DNA of 64,000 nucleotides. Source: Psychrobacillus antarcticus. GTDB taxonomy: Bacteria; Bacillota; Bacilli; Bacillales_A; Planococcaceae. The position numbers were made by a program, and so were the translations under genes. Of the stretch, positions 35,891-44,285 are shown piece after piece. Each line of letters begins with the position of its first letter. The stretch's first letter is position 1. The notes beneath the pieces are model-generated. The model was not told where the DNA came from, made no database searches, and was given only the letters and a program-made list of their open reading frames with translations. The stretch covers positions 33,023-97,022 of the forward strand of contig NZ_JAIZDB010000037.1 of NCBI RefSeq assembly GCF_029533155.1. The letters are read 5' to 3'.

Positions 35891-36352
35891 CTATAAATTT
35901 CTAAAAAACGGGTCAGCACCAAACCAAGTTTGAATATCATTTTCTTCTGTATACGGTTGAATCCAACAAACGCCAAAATAAAATTTTTTATCAGCAGTAT
36001 TTTGAAATGTTTCATATTGAATTCCATTACTTAAGTAATCCCCGCCATACTCAATATCTTCTCGGTAATCGGTGAATTCTCCTTCTATTGCAATTATGAT
36101 TTTTATATCGTTCTTGTAAAAAGAAATCGCTTCAAGCCTTTCTCCACTTTCAATTTCTTTCTTTACGTCTATTGAAGGAATGCAACATTTAATTTCTTGA
36201 TTTTGATTTTCACTTTTATATTCATATTCAATTAAGTACCTACCATTTACATCTCGACAATGCAGTTCTAAATTTTCTAATTTTATTGCAGTAAATCCCA
36301 CTTCTTCATCATTAACAAATAATTTAATAGCACCTAAAGGAGTTAATAACAA
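35891..36352 (-). CDS. Hypothetical protein
   Basis: About 153 residues from the TTG at 36352 (GGGGGTG upstream; a GTG at 36361 lies inside that site). Predicted beta-rich, acidic, without signal peptide: GAIKLFVNDEEVGFTAIKLENLELHCRD in outline, two adjacent cysteines (IKCCIP) and a tryptophan-rich end (VCWIQPY...TWFGADPF). I do not recognise the family. Confidence 0.65.
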   Translation of the reverse strand: MLLTPLGAIKLFVNDEEVGFTAIKLENLELHCRDVNGRYLIEYEYKSENQNQEIKCCIPSIDVKKEIESGERLEAISFYKNDIKIIIAIEGEFTDYREDIEYGGDYLSNGIQYETFQNTADKKFYFGVCWIQPYTEENDIQTWFGADPFFRNL

Positions 36353-36440
36353 TATAATCACCCCCTTTTAAAATTTCCCATGTTGGAGCATCCGTTTGTG
36401 AAAGAATGACTGTTCCATAGTTGAAACAATCACTTACTGT

Positions 36441-36680
36441 CTATCCTTTAACTGCACTCATTTTTTTCTTACTTATGAACCAAAATAATATCGTTAGAAC
36501 AAATAGTATAATAGGAGTCAAACCAACATATTTCCAAGCATTATTTGCCCCTGAAAAATAATACGCTATCGGTATGAATGTAATCGTACTAATTAGTAAG
36601 AATGTCCAAGAATTTTTAACAACACCGAGCAATAAAGCTAAAATTGAAACAAATAATGAAAGTTGCCATAATAATAACAT
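36441..36680 (-). CDS. Small membrane protein
   Basis: About 79 residues from the ATG at 36680 with GAGGTGGGG upstream. Three hydrophobic segments and a basic tail (FISKKKMSAVKG). Unknown function; first of several small membrane proteins in this accessory block. Confidence 0.6.
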   Translation of the reverse strand: MLLLWQLSLFVSILALLLGVVKNSWTFLLISTITFIPIAYYFSGANNAWKYVGLTPIILFVLTILFWFISKKKMSAVKG

Positions 36681-36721
36681 TTCCCCACCTCTACTCAACT
36701 TATTTGCTCTAATTTAACCCG

Positions 36722-36800
36722 CGGTTTTAGCACAATAAGAAAAAAGAATTTACTCCGTTTTGAAGTGCAGCACCCATTACCTGAAGAAGCTATTTTGCAT
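36722..36800. repeat. Short dispersed repeat (AATAAG ... GAAGTGCAGCACCCATTA)
   Basis: CACAATAAGAAAAAAG, then TTTTGAAGTGCAGCACCCATTACCTGAAG. The same layout recurs at about 37300, 38210, 46250, 46860 and 48190 upstream of accessory genes. Confidence 0.5.
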
Positions 36801-37241
36801 TTTCTGCAATTCTATTTAATGCTTTTGCACGAGAAATTATAAGTCATATAATATTCCAGAAGTAATTTGTCAGCAATCATACCAATAAGACCAAAAGGTG
36901 ATTTATACACAAATGTATCAATCATTAGAGTTCCACCTTTCTCTTCTACAAATAGATATGTATGCGTAAAAGAACTAAATGCTCCTTTTTACCATAATTT
37001 CAACAAACACAGTAGGCTTTTTCATATGAATTACTTTTGCCGTTAGCTTTTGTTTAATACCAAGGTGAATAGCCTCCCAAGTAACAGTATCTCCCTCTTC
37101 TAATAACCCTTGCATAACCCCATCCACAGCTTTTTCCATCGTTTTAGCAGTAGTAATAGTGTGTATATTTACGTTTCTTGCAAGGTCAAAGCATACAACC
37201 ACAGGTGCTTGTATAAATTGCTTGTGCTTAATAATAGGCAT
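36790..37241 (-). pseudogene. SRPBCC (START-like) protein gene with two frameshifts
   Basis: The intact front part MPIIKHKQFIQAPVVVCFDLARN...VTWEAIHLGIKQKLTAKVIH follows an ATG at 37241 with AAAGGAG. The frame breaks at a run of five A after EIMVK: removing one A restores GAFSSFTHTYLFVEEKGGT...SPFGLIGMIADKLLLEYYM. A second shift near 36840 is needed to reach IISRAKALNRIAENAK-stop. The family binds hydrophobic ligands; some members are labelled cell-division inhibitors. It is non-functional unless these are sequencing errors. Confidence 0.78.
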
Positions 37242-37299
37242 TTGCATTCTCCTTTGTAAGAACGTATTTTCATTTACCTTATTCAACTAATATGCTTTA

Positions 37300-37350
37300 G
37301 TTTAGTATTAAAAAGGCTTTACTCTTTATTGAAGTAACGTACCCTGTTAG
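37300..37350. repeat. Short dispersed repeat copy
   Basis: TTTATTGAAGTAACGTACCCTGTTAGTTGAAT, same family as 46860-46935. Confidence 0.45.
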
Positions 37351-37397
37351 TTGAATTTGAACTAAAACACTACGTTTCTTTCAGAGGAATTATTAAA

Positions 37398-38117
37398 TTA
37401 ATTAGAGAGTGAATGAATTTTTAATACCCAAGCAATAATACGCCATCGTTTAGAGACATATACTGTCTTCTTTTTCTTTTTTACACTATCGTAAATTTGC
37501 AAAGCAGCTTTTTCTGGAGAAGCAACCCAAAACATTTTCTCTTTATCACCTTTAGCCATATTCGTATCAACGAACCCACATTTAACATCGGTTACTAAAA
37601 CGTTTACCTTCTGCAACTTTAACTTTTGGCGAATACTGATTAGGTAATTGGAAACAAAGGTTTTTGAAGCGTTGTAAGCAGGTGCAGTAGGATTCGCCAT
37701 TAAGGCTCCAATTGACGATATCCCTACTATGTGTCCAGAGGTTTTTGATAAAAAATATTTATAAGCAACATTAGACATTGCTACAAATCCTGAAACATTT
37801 ACATCGATTGTCTCTTTTTCAAAATCTAAATTCAAATCAGGATTGAGATGCCCCACACCAGAGCTAATAATAATTAAATCCATTCCATCCATCTCTTCAA
37901 TAAGTTCTTCTAGAAGGTTCCTCGCTTCATTAATATGTGAAACATCGATACATTTGATAAATGATTTATGCGCTAACTTTTTTTGAAGTGCAAGTAGATT
38001 ATCTGTTCTTCTAGCAACTAATCCAACTATATAACCCTCATTTGATAAAACCTTTGCAAGTTCTTCACCAATTCCAGAACTTGCACCAATGACTATTGCC
38101 TTTTTCAATATTTTCAT
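37398..38117 (-). CDS. Short-chain dehydrogenase/reductase
   Basis: About 239 residues from the ATG at 38117 (AAGGAGAAAAAGG upstream). NAD(P)-binding GASSGIGEELAK, SSGVGHLN in the NxxG position, and catalytic Ser/Tyr/Lys in GISSIGA and YNASK. The substrate is unknown. A hydrophobic C-terminal stretch (WRIIAWVLKIHSLSN) may touch the membrane. Confidence 0.87.
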   Translation of the reverse strand: MKILKKAIVIGASSGIGEELAKVLSNEGYIVGLVARRTDNLLALQKKLAHKSFIKCIDVSHINEARNLLEELIEEMDGMDLIIISSGVGHLNPDLNLDFEKETIDVNVSGFVAMSNVAYKYFLSKTSGHIVGISSIGALMANPTAPAYNASKTFVSNYLISIRQKLKLQKVNVLVTDVKCGFVDTNMAKGDKEKMFWVASPEKAALQIYDSVKKKKKTVYVSKRWRIIAWVLKIHSLSN

Positions 38118-38204
38118 CCTTTTTCTCCTTAAAAAGTCGTAGTAATACCCTTCTTTATTCTTTCTAACGAGATGATATTCCTTCTTCAACTAAACTGAGT
38201 AAGT

Positions 38205-38270
38205 TAGATCAATAAGAAAAAGTGCTATACGCCTTCTTGAAGTACAGTACGACATTAGTAGAATAAGGTA
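38205..38270. repeat. Short dispersed repeat copy
   Basis: AATAAGAAAAAGTGC ... CTTGAAGTACAGTACGACATTAGTAGAATAAGG, between the SDR and GNAT genes. Confidence 0.45.
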
Positions 38271-38331
38271 GGTTAATTTCATAACTAAACAGCACCCATA
38301 TTCGGCTTAGCATCAGGAGTTTCAATATTGT

Positions 38332-39222
38332 TTATGAGTGTGATGTCAATGGAAATAGAAAATGCTTTGGACCATCTTTTAGTAAGGGACGGACTAACAA
38401 TGTATCATCACTCTTTGTTATGAGCTCTTTATGGAAATTTAGACCATCATAATCTGGAGTAAAATAGAGATGAATTGTCTGTTTTTTATCCGAAACAATA
38501 CGATTTATAATAGAATCTAATTCAATTCTTTTTGTACTGATTATATCAAAAATATGAAGATGAACTTCGTCTTGTTTAAATATAACAATCACATCATCCT
38601 CTTCGATATAATAGATTGCGTCATTAAATGCTAGGATAAAATAAAACATTAAGAGGTGCTCATTATTTTTAACCCCCAATATTGAAGATACGGGGATTCT
38701 TTCCTTAGCGAATTTTTTCATCAGTTGAAAATCATTGGTATCTTCCGAATCTAACCGGCGCATATTAGTTGATATTACTTGTTGTTGATTTAAATCAGTA
38801 ATGTTCAAAGAAAAACTACTTTCTGGTACTTTTTCAAATCCAAATTTAGGATAGAAGTCTAGAACTGTTTCATTTGCGAATAAGTAAATAAAGTCGCATT
38901 CTTTTTCATATTTATCAATAATGTGATTCATAAGTTTCCCAGACAAGCCTTTTTTTCGATAATCAGGATGTGTCATCACTGTCCCAACTTGTATCGCCTT
39001 ATATTCTTTACCATTAGAAACAAGAGTCATTTTATTAATGGACGCATTTGCGATCACTTTATCACCATCAATGTATGAATAACATATATATTTATCGTCC
39101 CAACATCCCTTTTCATACCATCCTTTAAAATCAATTTCAAAGACCATTTTTGCTAATTCATTAAAGCTTTCCTTATATGTTTCAATGTACTTGTAGTCAC
39201 TTATTAATTGATATTCTTTCAT
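38332..39222 (-). CDS. GNAT-family N-acetyltransferase
   Basis: 296 residues. N-terminal GNAT domain with acetyl-CoA loop VGTVMTHPDYRKKGLSGKL (about 80-100) and FANETVLDFYPKFGFEKV, then a longer C-terminal part of about 150 residues, as in Eis-like two-domain acetyltransferases. The substrate is unknown. ATG start with AGGGG. Confidence 0.83.
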   Translation of the reverse strand: MKEYQLISDYKYIETYKESFNELAKMVFEIDFKGWYEKGCWDDKYICYSYIDGDKVIANASINKMTLVSNGKEYKAIQVGTVMTHPDYRKKGLSGKLMNHIIDKYEKECDFIYLFANETVLDFYPKFGFEKVPESSFSLNITDLNQQQVISTNMRRLDSEDTNDFQLMKKFAKERIPVSSILGVKNNEHLLMFYFILAFNDAIYYIEEDDVIVIFKQDEVHLHIFDIISTKRIELDSIINRIVSDKKQTIHLYFTPDYDGLNFHKELITKSDDTLLVRPLLKDGPKHFLFPLTSHS

Positions 39223-39273
39223 TACAAACCCCTACTCTTTAATTTTGCCTTTATCCATAAAATCTAGACTTTC

Positions 39274-39840
39274 TCACCATTCATGAATTCTATTAAATTG
39301 TATATTAGCTTCTCTTATTTTGTGGTCAATTCGAGTTCGAATTTCCAATGTCAAGCGTCCATTTTGAACGATTGTTAATTCTTCGCCATCATGAAATGAA
39401 AACACATAAAATGGTACAGTATCAGTATTTTCTAAATCATCAAAGTATTCAATATTCTTTACATCTGTCCATAAGTATTTTTGTTCATTTTGGGAAAATG
39501 CTTGACGAAAATTTAAGGATTCTCCTGATAATGATACGTATGATAAGGATGCCCCATATAATAGAATACTGCTACAAATCGTGCAAAAGATAGCAAATAT
39601 AATAGATATTTTTCTAATATTAGTTAGCCATATTACAGTAAGAGCAATAATTAATAAAAGTACTGCAAGTCCACATAACACAAAATTAATCTTAGGCGTA
39701 ACAATTATCCAAACACCCATTTTATAATATAATGTTTCAGAGACAGTAATTGGCTCTAAAAAGATAATGAACGGTGAAAATAAAAACAAACAAATACTTA
39801 GTACCATGAAAACGTGGCGTCCTTCTGATCGATTATTCAT
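39274..39840 (-). CDS. Membrane protein with C-terminal soluble domain
   Basis: 188 residues: three hydrophobic segments (13-30, 53-73, 78-100), then about 80 residues of beta-rich sequence (KYLWTDVKNIEYFDDLENTDTVPFYVF in outline) resembling bacterial PH-like domains. ATG start with GGGGAG. Unknown function. Confidence 0.65.
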   Translation of the reverse strand: MNNRSEGRHVFMVLSICLFLFSPFIIFLEPITVSETLYYKMGVWIIVTPKINFVLCGLAVLLLIIALTVIWLTNIRKISIIFAIFCTICSSILLYGASLSYVSLSGESLNFRQAFSQNEQKYLWTDVKNIEYFDDLENTDTVPFYVFSFHDGEELTIVQNGRLTLEIRTRIDHKIREANIQFNRIHEW

Positions 39841-40024
39841 AATAGGCTCCCCTTTATTAACCAGTAACTTAAAATAGTTAATATTAAATTACGGGGATGT
39901 AAGAAATTTAGTCATTATATATATACGTTTAGAACTCCCCATTTCCCTTTATACGTTTGAAACGAGTAGAAGTTCCATTTTTACTTAAATTTTCCATTTG
40001 GTATAAAAAATCTGTATCTGCTTA

Positions 40025-40570
40025 TTAAACCAACCGTTAGTAATAGGTAAGCATTTGAAATTATGTCCAGCTTTTCCCCTACTCCGCACGGAACGTGACA
40101 GTTTCCCATCATTCCGCGTTCCATCTAACGATTTGTACTAGACTATAAGTTCCTCGTTACCCATAGACAAATTTTCTCCTAAGAGCTCACACTGTGGAAA
40201 TCCCACATTCTTACCAGATCGGTGCGATGAACGTTTGGAAAATAATCATTCCATTTCGCTAGACTTGGGGCTGTTCTTCCACCTCCATTACAAGGGTTTC
40301 ACTGGTCGTACCCCTACCCTCATAAAGACAAATACATTTCACCATATAGCTAAAAGCAACCGTTTCGGGTGACAGCCCTTGAGTCAACTTTCCTTATTTT
40401 CCAAGTACCTTACAACGTAGCTATACGTTCTAGACGTAGGTGCTTCCTTTAAGCCTGTGAACTGGATACCGCCATTGTTCGGTATAGTGTGTTTCATAGA
40501 GTGCATTTTTACTTTCAAAGGATCTATACGTTTTTCTTTCCAATGCGGAAGCGGCTTAACTTTGGACACT
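40025..40570 (-). mobile_element. 5'-truncated group II intron relic
   Basis: The minus strand from about 40530 to 40031 is closely similar to the intron at 42361-43217 (shared phrases ATACCGAACAATGGCGGTAT, GTACGACCAGTGAAAC, GAACAGCCC). It ends in a domain-V-like GGAACGCGGAATGATGGG-GAAA and GGGGAAAAGCTGG, with ...GCTTACCTAT as 3' end. The 5' end (GTGCG) is missing and replaced by unrelated sequence. It encodes no reverse transcriptase; a 61-codon frame here is part of the ribozyme. Confidence 0.75.
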
Positions 40571-40607
40571 GATACCCTGAAAATAATACATAATCTTCAG
40601 AAAAGTG

Positions 40608-40637
40608 TTGACATTCAGAAATAAGTAATGATATCCT
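40608..40637 (+). promoter_or_regulatory. Promoter of the orphan attenuator locus
   Basis: TTGACA (40608-40613), 18-bp spacer, extended -10 TGA-TATCCT (40632-40637): the same spacing and TGN extension as the exporter leader promoter. Confidence 0.65.
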
Positions 40638-40678
40638 ATAGTAGTTAGATATTCAAATTAGAAATGGAGGTACGGAAA

Positions 40679-40744
40679 ATGACTACATTTAGAACTTTAA
40701 AAAATAATCGTATAGTGATTCCGTGCCCAACCGCAAATAATTAA
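40679..40744 (+). CDS. Leader peptide A of the orphan locus (21 codons)
   Basis: Starts MTTFRTLKNNRIV and ends PCPTANN-stop, behind AATGGAGG. It lies just after the promoter and just before a terminator hairpin, the position of a ribosome-stalling sensor peptide. Confidence 0.6.
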   Translation: MTTFRTLKNNRIVIPCPTANN

Positions 40745-40756
40745 TAATTAATACGG

Positions 40757-40819
40757 ACGGCATGTTATGCCGTTTTTTTCTATGAGCACACGCTTATGTA
40801 AAGAAGCGTGTGCTCTTTT
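40757..40819 (+). terminator. Two consecutive attenuator terminators
   Basis: First ACGGCAT-GTT-ATGCCGTTTTTTT (40757-40779), then GAGCACACGCTT/AAGCGTGTGCTCTTTT (40784-40819). Both lie between leader A and leader B. Confidence 0.75.
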
Positions 40820-40902
40820 ATGTGCATTTTTAGAAAATTTGGTGTTTTCACGCATTGCGTGTTGCATATATAAACAAAATAACAAGAAAAGGAGTGCTGG
40901 TG

Positions 40903-40962
40903 ATGATGATCATGAAACAGCTAAGAAAGTTATTAAAAAAGGAATCTCTCGAAAGTGGATAG
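40903..40962 (+). CDS. Leader peptide B of the orphan locus (19 codons, KESLESG-stop)
   Basis: MMIMKQLRKLLKKESLESG behind AAAGGAGTG. It matches leader peptide 2 of the exporter operon in its ribosome binding site, the LLK(K)ESLE(G/S)G ending and the TAG stop. A TGGGG/CCCCA hairpin follows at 40974-40992. Confidence 0.6.
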   Translation: MMIMKQLRKLLKKESLESG

Positions 40963-41049
40963 CGCCGGTTGGGGAAAGGAAAACCCCAGTTGACTAAAAT
41001 GATGCTATTGGCTTAATCGGAAAAATAATAAATGAAGGAGGATAAAAAA

Positions 41050-41172
41050 ATGATGATACCAAAAATGAGTGGTAAGCAGATTAATAAATTTGTAGGTAAA
41101 AATAAATTGGAGTCGCCAACACACTATTTAGGTGAAAAGTGGCTAACAGGAATGGTGCTAGCCACACCTTAA
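41050..41172 (+). CDS. Hypothetical 40-residue protein
   Basis: Starts MMIPKMSGKQINKFVGKNK and ends TGMVLATP. Very good ribosome binding site GAAGGAGGA at six-base spacing. Basic N-terminal half; no family recognised. It sits where the exporter gene would be expected after the leader, so it may be a remnant or a new cargo. Confidence 0.5.
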   Translation: MMIPKMSGKQINKFVGKNKLESPTHYLGEKWLTGMVLATP

Positions 41173-41207
41173 CAATATAATTGGACTTCTCCTTAAGGAG
41201 AAAAATA

Positions 41208-41375
41208 ATGTTTACGATTAACGATATAGAATATGCAAAGCAACGGATGGCTGACTTGGAAAAGGAAGCAAGACAATATAAATTAGGACATAACTATCTA
41301 TCTAGAAAAAAGAAAATCCAAAAATCTTTTTTGAAAAGAGTCTTGAGTTATTTTACACGCGTAAATTCAAAATAA
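41208..41375 (+). CDS. Hypothetical 55-residue basic protein
   Basis: Starts MFTINDIEYAKQRMADL, helical and rich in Lys/Arg (KKKIQKSFLKRVLSYF). The ATG at 41208 follows TTAAGGAG. Last ORF of the orphan attenuator locus. Not recognised. Confidence 0.55.
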   Translation: MFTINDIEYAKQRMADLEKEARQYKLGHNYLSRKKKIQKSFLKRVLSYFTRVNSK

Positions 41376-41407
41376 CCTTCAGAATTGGTAACGATAAGTT
41401 GACATAA

Positions 41408-41455
41408 TGTGAACCTTTAATCAGTGGGGATTTTCTTCATCCCCCACTGATTATT
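41408..41455 (+). terminator. Hairpin closing the orphan locus
   Basis: ATCAGTGGGG/CCCCCACTGAT arms around TTTTCTTCAT; no long T-run. Confidence 0.5.
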
Positions 41456-41489
41456 AGTTGAACTAATCGGGGTATTACTGCCGTTAATG

Positions 41490-41625
41490 CGGGATAAAGA
41501 TTCCATTGAATTCGCTTCGGCGCTAGGGATACCTCTCGCCATAAGGCCAAGCAGCTTCACCGTTGTTCTGATGACTTCGGCTACCCCTGTTAAGGCTCCT
41601 GCACTTAGTTCGTTTAGATATTAAT
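41490..41625. repeat. GC-richer island, probable dispersed repeat
   Basis: CGCTTCGGCGCTAGGGATAC ... CGCCATAAGGCCAAGCAGC ... ACTTCGGCTACCCC stands out from AT-rich surroundings. On the minus strand an open frame crosses it without a start or ribosome binding site; I cannot assign it. Confidence 0.35.
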
Positions 41626-41671
41626 TTGTTCGATTTATATAGACAGTAGTCAATTACCTATTCATAACTAA

Positions 41672-41715
41672 GAAAAGATCTCTAGCGCGTGTGAGTACGC
41701 ACTAGAGATCTTTTT
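41672..41715. terminator. Terminator hairpin of the lipoprotein gene
   Basis: AAAGATCTCTAGCGCG and GCACTAGAGATCTTTTT arms. Confidence 0.75.
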
Positions 41716-41746
41716 GATTAGAAATATCTACTTTTTGAAAAACCCA

Positions 41747-42331
41747 CTACTCAAGTTTAAAATTTATTATGCTTCTTCCCTCAACCACTTCTCCATCTTT
41801 CCATATAAATTCGAAAGCATATTGATTTCCAATCATTTCTTCATCAACTGTAATTGTTAATGGTGTATTTTCAGGAGACTTTTGTTTTCTACTCACTTCT
41901 TTTGAATCATATTCATCGCTATTATCTACGTGTATTAAATGAATCTCTGTTGGTTGCGGTTTTAACGAACTCCAATCAAGTTGAAGTTGGTTACCAACTT
42001 CAACTTCTCCGCTATGGATGCTAGGGTAATTGTAATGAATGAATTCATCACAGTTATTCCAACATACTTCTCCATAAGAGGAATCAAACAGATATTTCAC
42101 GTTCCCCTCAGAAGACAAAAGGGAAATTTCAGGTCTAACAAGAGCCTTAAAAGATGGAAGTATTTTTTCTTCATTTCCAACAGTATTTTTTTCAGTCTGT
42201 ATTTTTTTAGTATTCTCTTTAGATACTTGACTTGTCTCTTCCTTCTTTAGAGACTCTTGGCTATCATTGTTACACGCGATTAAAACTACAGATAATAACA
42301 GAAAAATTAATAGTAATAGTGTTTTTTTCAT
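41747..42331 (-). CDS. Hypothetical lipoprotein
   Basis: 194 residues, signal peptide with lipobox VLIAC (Cys20), a Lys/Glu/Ser-rich linker to about 60, then a compact beta-rich domain with two nearby cysteines (EVCWNNCDEF). ATG behind AAGGAGTGC. Cell-surface protein of unknown function; same style as the lipoprotein at 46350. Confidence 0.7.
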   Translation of the reverse strand: MKKTLLLLIFLLLSVVLIACNNDSQESLKKEETSQVSKENTKKIQTEKNTVGNEEKILPSFKALVRPEISLLSSEGNVKYLFDSSYGEVCWNNCDEFIHYNYPSIHSGEVEVGNQLQLDWSSLKPQPTEIHLIHVDNSDEYDSKEVSRKQKSPENTPLTITVDEEMIGNQYAFEFIWKDGEVVEGRSIINFKLE

Positions 42332-42360
42332 TTTGCACTCCTTCTTGAAGTAAAGTTAGT

Positions 42361-43217
42361 AATAGGTAAGCGTTTGAAGTTACCTCCAGCTTTTCCCTTC
42401 TCCGCACGGAACGTGATAGTTTCCCGTCATTCCGCGTTCCATCTAGCAATGGTTTTAGTCATTATAAGTTTCAAGTTACTCTTCCTCGAAGAGCTTACAC
42501 TGTGGCATCATTTTGCTATGAAATGATGTTCCCACGTCCTTACCCGACCGGTGAAATGCACGGCTGAAAAATAATTATTACCTATCGCTAGACTTTGGGC
42601 TGTTCCTCCACCTCGATTACAGAGGTTTCACTGGTCGTACCCCTCCCCTCATAAGGACAAATGCATTTTGCCATAAGGCTTATAGCAACCGTTTCAGGTG
42701 ACAGCCCTTGAATCAACGTTCCTTACTTTCCAAGTACCTTACAACGTAGCTATACATGCTAAACGTAGGTGCTTCCTTTAAGCCTGTGAACTGGATACCG
42801 CCATTGTTCGGTATAGTGTATTTCAGAGGGTGCATTTTTACTTTACATCATTCACCCCATCGTTGGATGGGACACAAGTTTCCCCCTGTTCTAATTTTAG
42901 ACCTGTACCTTCGGAAGTTCGTCCGTTCCTTTATGTAGGAACTATTCTCACCATATTTAGTTTTTCAGCCATGCGATCTATCTTCGGCATACCTTTTCCA
43001 TAAGAATGGCTTCAGCGTATTTCAACCGAATCTAACTGTGCTTCACACCACACCCCATGACCAGTCAATCAGGACGCATGCAGGAGTATTGATGGGATAG
43101 TTTCAGGAAACATGGCTCCGTCATTCCTATCCTCCGTTGTAAAGTTGAAATTTATTTATATAAATCTCCAGTATTTTCATGCCAGAAGGCGCTTATAACA
43201 GAACTTGTCACGCGCAC
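42361..43217 (-). mobile_element. ORF-less group II intron
   Basis: The 5' end GTGCGCGTGAC (minus strand, 43217 down) fits the GUGYG rule. Domain-I phrases follow, then domain V GGAACGCGGAATGACGG-GAAA-CTATCACG and GGGAAAAGCTGG, and the 3' end ...GCTTACCTAT at 42361. No reverse transcriptase is encoded in the 857 bases, so mobility would need a helper. Flanking sequence (CACTAACGGG / ACTAACTTTACTTC) belongs to the short dispersed repeat family. Confidence 0.75.
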
Positions 43218-43265
43218 CCGTTAGTGCAATAAGGAAAACCACCTTTATACTTCACACAGCTAACT

Positions 43266-43985
43266 CTACTCATTATAGTCTGAAAAAAAAATTTCTTTTA
43301 AGATCGTTTTTGCTTTTTTTAAGTTACGTGATTCTAGTTTATTGAGCATTTCCATGATCTCATTCATTTCTTCAGCAACAGAGTATGAATGACTGACCTT
43401 GCCAGTGTCTAACTCTTCCCTTTCATTTGTTTGTACTTCCTCTTGACTATGTGTATTTTTTCCCTCGCTTGGCGTAGTATTTATCCAAGAAGTTTTTAAT
43501 ACATCACTTAATACCTTAAGGGTAGTTCCCAATTCGTCTTCCGTATATTGTTGTAAGAAACGATTAATTCCGCTATCAATTTGCTGATGCAAATCTAGAT
43601 GCAATTTACATATCTCTTTACCTAATGGCTTTGTACGGAACAGAATTTCTTTTTTGTTATCTGGAAGTGTTTCCATAATGATTATTTCTTTTTCAACAAG
43701 TTTTCTCGTAATTTTAGAGATGCTCCCCCTTGATATCCCGAATTGTTTTGAAATGGTTATGCCGTTTACAGGCTCAAGTCTTCCAATTGCATCTAGAACA
43801 TGCAGCATCAAAGCAGTCATTTCTTTTATTAATTCTGTGACTACAAGATTAGTGCTATTCTGTATCAACCACTGTTTTTCTTCATCATCTTCCGATTGTA
43901 TTTTATACTGCAAATCTTTTGCGGTTTCCCACACTTCCTTGATTAAATATTCTTTTATTTGCTTTTGGGTTGTATTATTATTCAC
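43266..43985 (-). CDS. MarR-family transcriptional regulator
   Basis: 239 residues, longer than typical MarR (about 150). Winged helix around 75-135 (RLEPVNGITISKQFGISRGSISKITRKLVEKEIIIMETLPDNKK in outline), plus an extra acidic C-terminal tail of about 70 residues ending in a helical segment. GTG start with GGAGGA. Divergent from the flavin monooxygenase it probably represses. Confidence 0.83.
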   Translation of the reverse strand: MNNNTTQKQIKEYLIKEVWETAKDLQYKIQSEDDEEKQWLIQNSTNLVVTELIKEMTALMLHVLDAIGRLEPVNGITISKQFGISRGSISKITRKLVEKEIIIMETLPDNKKEILFRTKPLGKEICKLHLDLHQQIDSGINRFLQQYTEDELGTTLKVLSDVLKTSWINTTPSEGKNTHSQEEVQTNEREELDTGKVSHSYSVAEEMNEIMEMLNKLESRNLKKAKTILKEIFFSDYNE

Positions 43986-44069
43986 TGATTTTTTCCTCCG
44001 TTGAGTAGCTTAATACCATTATACCAAAGAAATAACACAAGCAACAATTTTAGTTTCTTGGAAACAATA

Positions 44070-44131
44070 TTGACAAAGGGATGAGTAGTAGTTATTATTG
44101 TTTCTAGTTAACATTTTGTTTCTAGTTAACA
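44070..44131 (+). promoter_or_regulatory. Monooxygenase promoter with tandem operator
   Basis: TTGACA (44070-44075), 17-bp spacer, TATTAT (44093-44098), then two exact TGTTTCTAGTTAACA copies at 44099 and 44117 (18-bp period, same helix face roughly), and a GTTTC-TTG-GAAAC palindrome at 44053-44065. Likely MarR sites. Confidence 0.6.
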
Positions 44132-44285
44132 AAAAAGAAGATAGATCAAATTTTTTGCATAAGGATATTCGAATACATAAAGCATTACCGGTTGAAATAT
44201 ATTGTTTGCCATTAAAAAGAATGCGTAGAAATGAAAATCATGGAATGTTAAATTTCACACTTTAAAAAATAGGAGGTTGATTCAT

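Noticed and set aside
40384..40569. 61-codon minus-strand frame
   Set aside because: Part of the group II intron RNA; its counterpart in the other intron copy is not open in the same way.
40767..40997. 76-codon frame in the orphan attenuator locus
   Set aside because: It begins in the first terminator's T-run and overlaps the better supported leader B in another frame; no ribosome binding site.
42756..42938. 60-codon plus-strand frame
   Set aside because: Antisense to the group II intron; no start signals.
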